A stretch of 64,000 nt of DNA from Acidimicrobiales bacterium (GTDB taxonomy: Bacteria; Actinomycetota; Acidimicrobiia; Acidimicrobiales; JAHWLA01). Under the pieces are notes generated by a model. That model saw only the letters and a program-made list of their open reading frames with translations. It was not told the DNA's origin and did no database searches. The stretch lies in assembly GCA_035536915.1 (NCBI GenBank), contig DATLNE010000044.1:297185-361184 (forward strand). Direction: 5' to 3'. Both the position numbers and the translations under genes were made by a program. Of this stretch, positions 62,466-64,000 are shown piece after piece. Positions within the stretch are counted from its first letter, which is position 1. Every line of letters begins with the position of its first letter.

Positions 62466-63203
62466 TCAATCGCCGCGCAGGGCGGGGCCTGCTTCGGGTT
62501 CGACGCCTTCGGTCACCGGGTTGGAGGCGCGGCGTCCTTCCTCGGTGCGCCACGCCTCGAACAGGGCGACGCTGCCCACGAGCCACGCCAAGCCGAGCAC
62601 GTAGCCACCGACCACGTCGGACAGGAAGTGCACGCCGAGCAGGAGGCGCGATGTGCCGACCGCCAGCACCACGACGACCGCCGCGGCGACGACGAAGCGC
62701 CGGCGACGCGGCGGCACCATGGGCAACAGCGCCACGAGGACGGCGCCGTATACGACGGTCGACGACATGGCGTGGCCCGACGGGAAGCTCTTGCCGAACG
62801 CTGTGGCCACCACGTGGTCGACGACAGGACGAGGACGGGCCACGGCCAGCTTCACCACGCTGTTGAGCAGCGCGCCGCCGACGGTGGTGACGACGAGGAA
62901 CGTGCCGAGCCGGTGCCGCCCGCGAGAAACCACGAACCAGACTGCGGCGATGACCACCAACGCCAACACCGGCGTCGAGCCGAACACCGTGACGACCCGG
63001 AGCACAGCAAGGGCCACTGCGTTGGCGTGCACGGCGTCGTTGAGCCGGTCGGCGAGGCGGCCGTCGAGGCGGGTGAGCGGCCCTTCGGCGACGACCTGGA
63101 ACAACAGCGTGAAGAAGGGGACGGCCACCAGCACGGCAGCGACGAGGAGGAGCGCCGCCCGCTGCGAGTACCTCGATCGTGCGTTGGATACACCGTTCCC
63201 CAT
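62466..63203 (-). CDS. PAP2 phosphatase family membrane protein
   Basis: A 245-residue protein with about six membrane helices. The three phosphatase motifs are present: KLAVARPRP (KxxxxxxRP), FPSGHAMSS and SRLLLGVHFLSDVVGG with the catalytic His. The likely substrate is a lipid phosphate such as undecaprenyl diphosphate or phosphatidic acid. ATG 63203 with TAGACC 7 nt upstream is the start. Confidence 0.9.
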   Translation of the reverse strand: MGNGVSNARSRYSQRAALLLVAAVLVAVPFFTLLFQVVAEGPLTRLDGRLADRLNDAVHANAVALAVLRVVTVFGSTPVLALVVIAAVWFVVSRGRHRLGTFLVVTTVGGALLNSVVKLAVARPRPVVDHVVATAFGKSFPSGHAMSSTVVYGAVLVALLPMVPPRRRRFVVAAAVVVVLAVGTSRLLLGVHFLSDVVGGYVLGLAWLVGSVALFEAWRTEEGRRASNPVTEGVEPEAGPALRGD

Positions 63204-63224
63204 GCCGACCGGTCTACCCGCCCG

Positions 63225-63869
63225 TTGAGCACGCAAGTCCGCGGCGGCTTCCGGCGCGCCCTGTTGGGCCTCGTCGCCCTGCGCACCGTGCTCGGCATCG
63301 TCGCCATCCCGCTGGCGCCCGCGCTGTACGGCGAACACTTCGTGGTGCTCGTGCTGCTGCGGCCGACCAAGGAGGTCTTGCTTGCCGCGGGCTTCCTCAT
63401 CCGCCAAGGCCATGTGTCGCTGGTGCCCGTACTGGCCGCCGCCGTGCCGCTGGCCCTGCTAGGGGTGTGGCTGGTCTACGCCGTCGGGCGCGCCTATGCC
63501 AAAGAGCTACAGGACGCCGACATGCCCGCGTGGAGCCGCCGCCTCCTGCCGCCCGACCGGATCAACGCCATGTGCCGGGTGCTCGACCGACGAGGCCGCC
63601 TCGTCATCGTGCTGGGGCGCATCGCCGCCTTCCCGTCCTCGGCGCTGGCCGCGGGGGCGGGTGCGTCGGAGATGCCACCCCGGCGGTTCCTGCCCGCCGA
63701 CGCCCTCGGCGCCGTGCTCTCGGTGGCCGAGGTGATGGCGGCCGGTTACTTCCTCGGCGCCGCCTACAAGGAGGCCGGCCCGTGGGTGTCGGTCGTCGGC
63801 TTCCTCGTCCTGGCCGGCCTGCTCGTCCTCCTCGGCCGCCGCCTCCAACAAGAAGAGTCGAGTACATAA
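63225..63869 (+). CDS. DedA/VTT-like membrane protein
   Basis: About 214 residues from TTG 63225. There are five or so hydrophobic helices, with a GRIAAFPSSALAAGAGASEMPPRRFLPADALGA re-entrant-type segment comparable to the SNARE-associated/DedA family (GRFIPxxRxxxxxxAG pattern, here altered). It may take part in membrane lipid flipping. The start is not certain; later GTG codons exist. It is divergent from the PAP2 gene. Confidence 0.65.
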   Translation: MSTQVRGGFRRALLGLVALRTVLGIVAIPLAPALYGEHFVVLVLLRPTKEVLLAAGFLIRQGHVSLVPVLAAAVPLALLGVWLVYAVGRAYAKELQDADMPAWSRRLLPPDRINAMCRVLDRRGRLVIVLGRIAAFPSSALAAGAGASEMPPRRFLPADALGAVLSVAEVMAAGYFLGAAYKEAGPWVSVVGFLVLAGLLVLLGRRLQQEESST

Positions 63870-63914
63870 GACCTGCGGCGCTTTAGGTCCACCACTTCGG
63901 TGGGGCGACATTCC

Positions 63915-63920
63915 TAGCGT
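63915..63920 (+). promoter_or_regulatory. Leaderless-type -10 element for the last gene
   Basis: TAGCGT with a 6-nt gap to ATG 63927. Confidence 0.4.
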
Positions 63921-63926
63921 TTCGTC

Positions 63927-64000
63927 ATGGCGCCCCGACACGTCGTCACCATCCAACCGTCGCGCGATCTGTGCGGCACGAGCCCCGAGCAGTTCGCCGA
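63927..64000 (+). CDS. Start of an unidentified gene (partial)
   Basis: The frame from ATG 63927 is open to the right edge (24 codons, starting MAPRHVVTIQPSRDLCGTSP). Too little is visible to assign a family. Confidence 0.45.
   Translation, partial: MAPRHVVTIQPSRDLCGTSPEQFA

Overview
The window is a high-GC, densely coded stretch of an actinobacterial chromosome. A WhiB regulator, an acyl-CoA carboxylase with an epsilon subunit, a paired ArsA/Get3-type ATPase locus, BY-kinase/O-antigen-ligase style exopolysaccharide genes and a secreted enzyme with WLVASDGGIF-type repeats together suggest Acidimicrobiia or a relative. That placement is inference from gene content, since no rRNA is present. 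Starts are often GTG or TTG. Many genes have a TANNNT -10 hexamer only 6-8 nt before the start codon, which points to leaderless mRNAs; I used this to choose several starts.

Layout. 1-1445 (+): end of a propionyl-CoA carboxylase beta gene, its epsilon subunit and a metallophosphoesterase. 1503-5209 (-): degenerate GGDEF protein, then ethylmalonyl-CoA mutase and 3-hydroxyacyl-CoA dehydrogenase, apparently part of the ethylmalonyl-CoA/propionyl-CoA pathway. 5276-10336: amidotransferase-like hydrolase, an unknown membrane protein, and a (-) operon of two cyclophilins plus an ABC exporter. 10455-26325: aspartokinase and aspartate-semialdehyde dehydrogenase, the first two enzymes of the aspartate pathway, flanking a 13.6 kb exopolysaccharide cluster (DUF4012, glycosyltransferases, BY-kinase/Wzz, ligase, flippase, two deacetylases). 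Inside the cluster a secreted glycosidase is preceded by a cyclic-di-GMP-I riboswitch. 26309-28045 (-): XRE regulator, ATP-grasp enzyme and MazG-like pyrophosphohydrolase. 28163-34532 (-): SpoIIE phosphatase, subtilisin-like protease with WYGTS repeats, secreted phosphoesterase. 34615-36252: small housekeeping and regulatory genes including an RsbW-like kinase.

36300-39610 looks like an acquired, visibly less GC-rich island with two secreted or lipid-anchored unknowns, a metzincin-like metalloprotease and a transposase fragment. It ends at the 3' end of a tRNA-Pro gene. 39610-45292 holds tRNA-Pro, a CorC-like CBS protein whose stop codon lies inside the tRNA, a response regulator, a STAS anti-anti-sigma factor, two ArsA ATPases, an NfeD protein and WhiB. 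45338-48232 holds an alpha/beta hydrolase and an ECF sigma factor translationally coupled to a membrane-anchored periplasmic-binding-protein-like partner, the best candidate for an unusual signalling system. 48374-51201 is selB-selA. 51241-58336 holds a class A PBP, a trypsin-fold protein that has lost its catalytic His and Ser, FxsA, NUDIX, a metallo-beta-lactamase-fold hydrolase and a histidine-kinase-like protein lacking the phospho-acceptor His. 58366-61982 is a MacB/FtsX-type ABC system. The window ends with a toxin-antitoxin remnant, a PAP2 phosphatase, a DedA-like protein and the start of another gene.

Cyclic-di-GMP sensing, partner-switching proteins (SpoIIE, RsbW, STAS) and a surface-polysaccharide locus occur together, consistent with a bacterium that regulates its envelope extensively. 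A family of intergenic palindromes (about 2.34, 23.17 and 53.48 kb, with a structural analogue at 10.37 kb) is not explained by any gene.
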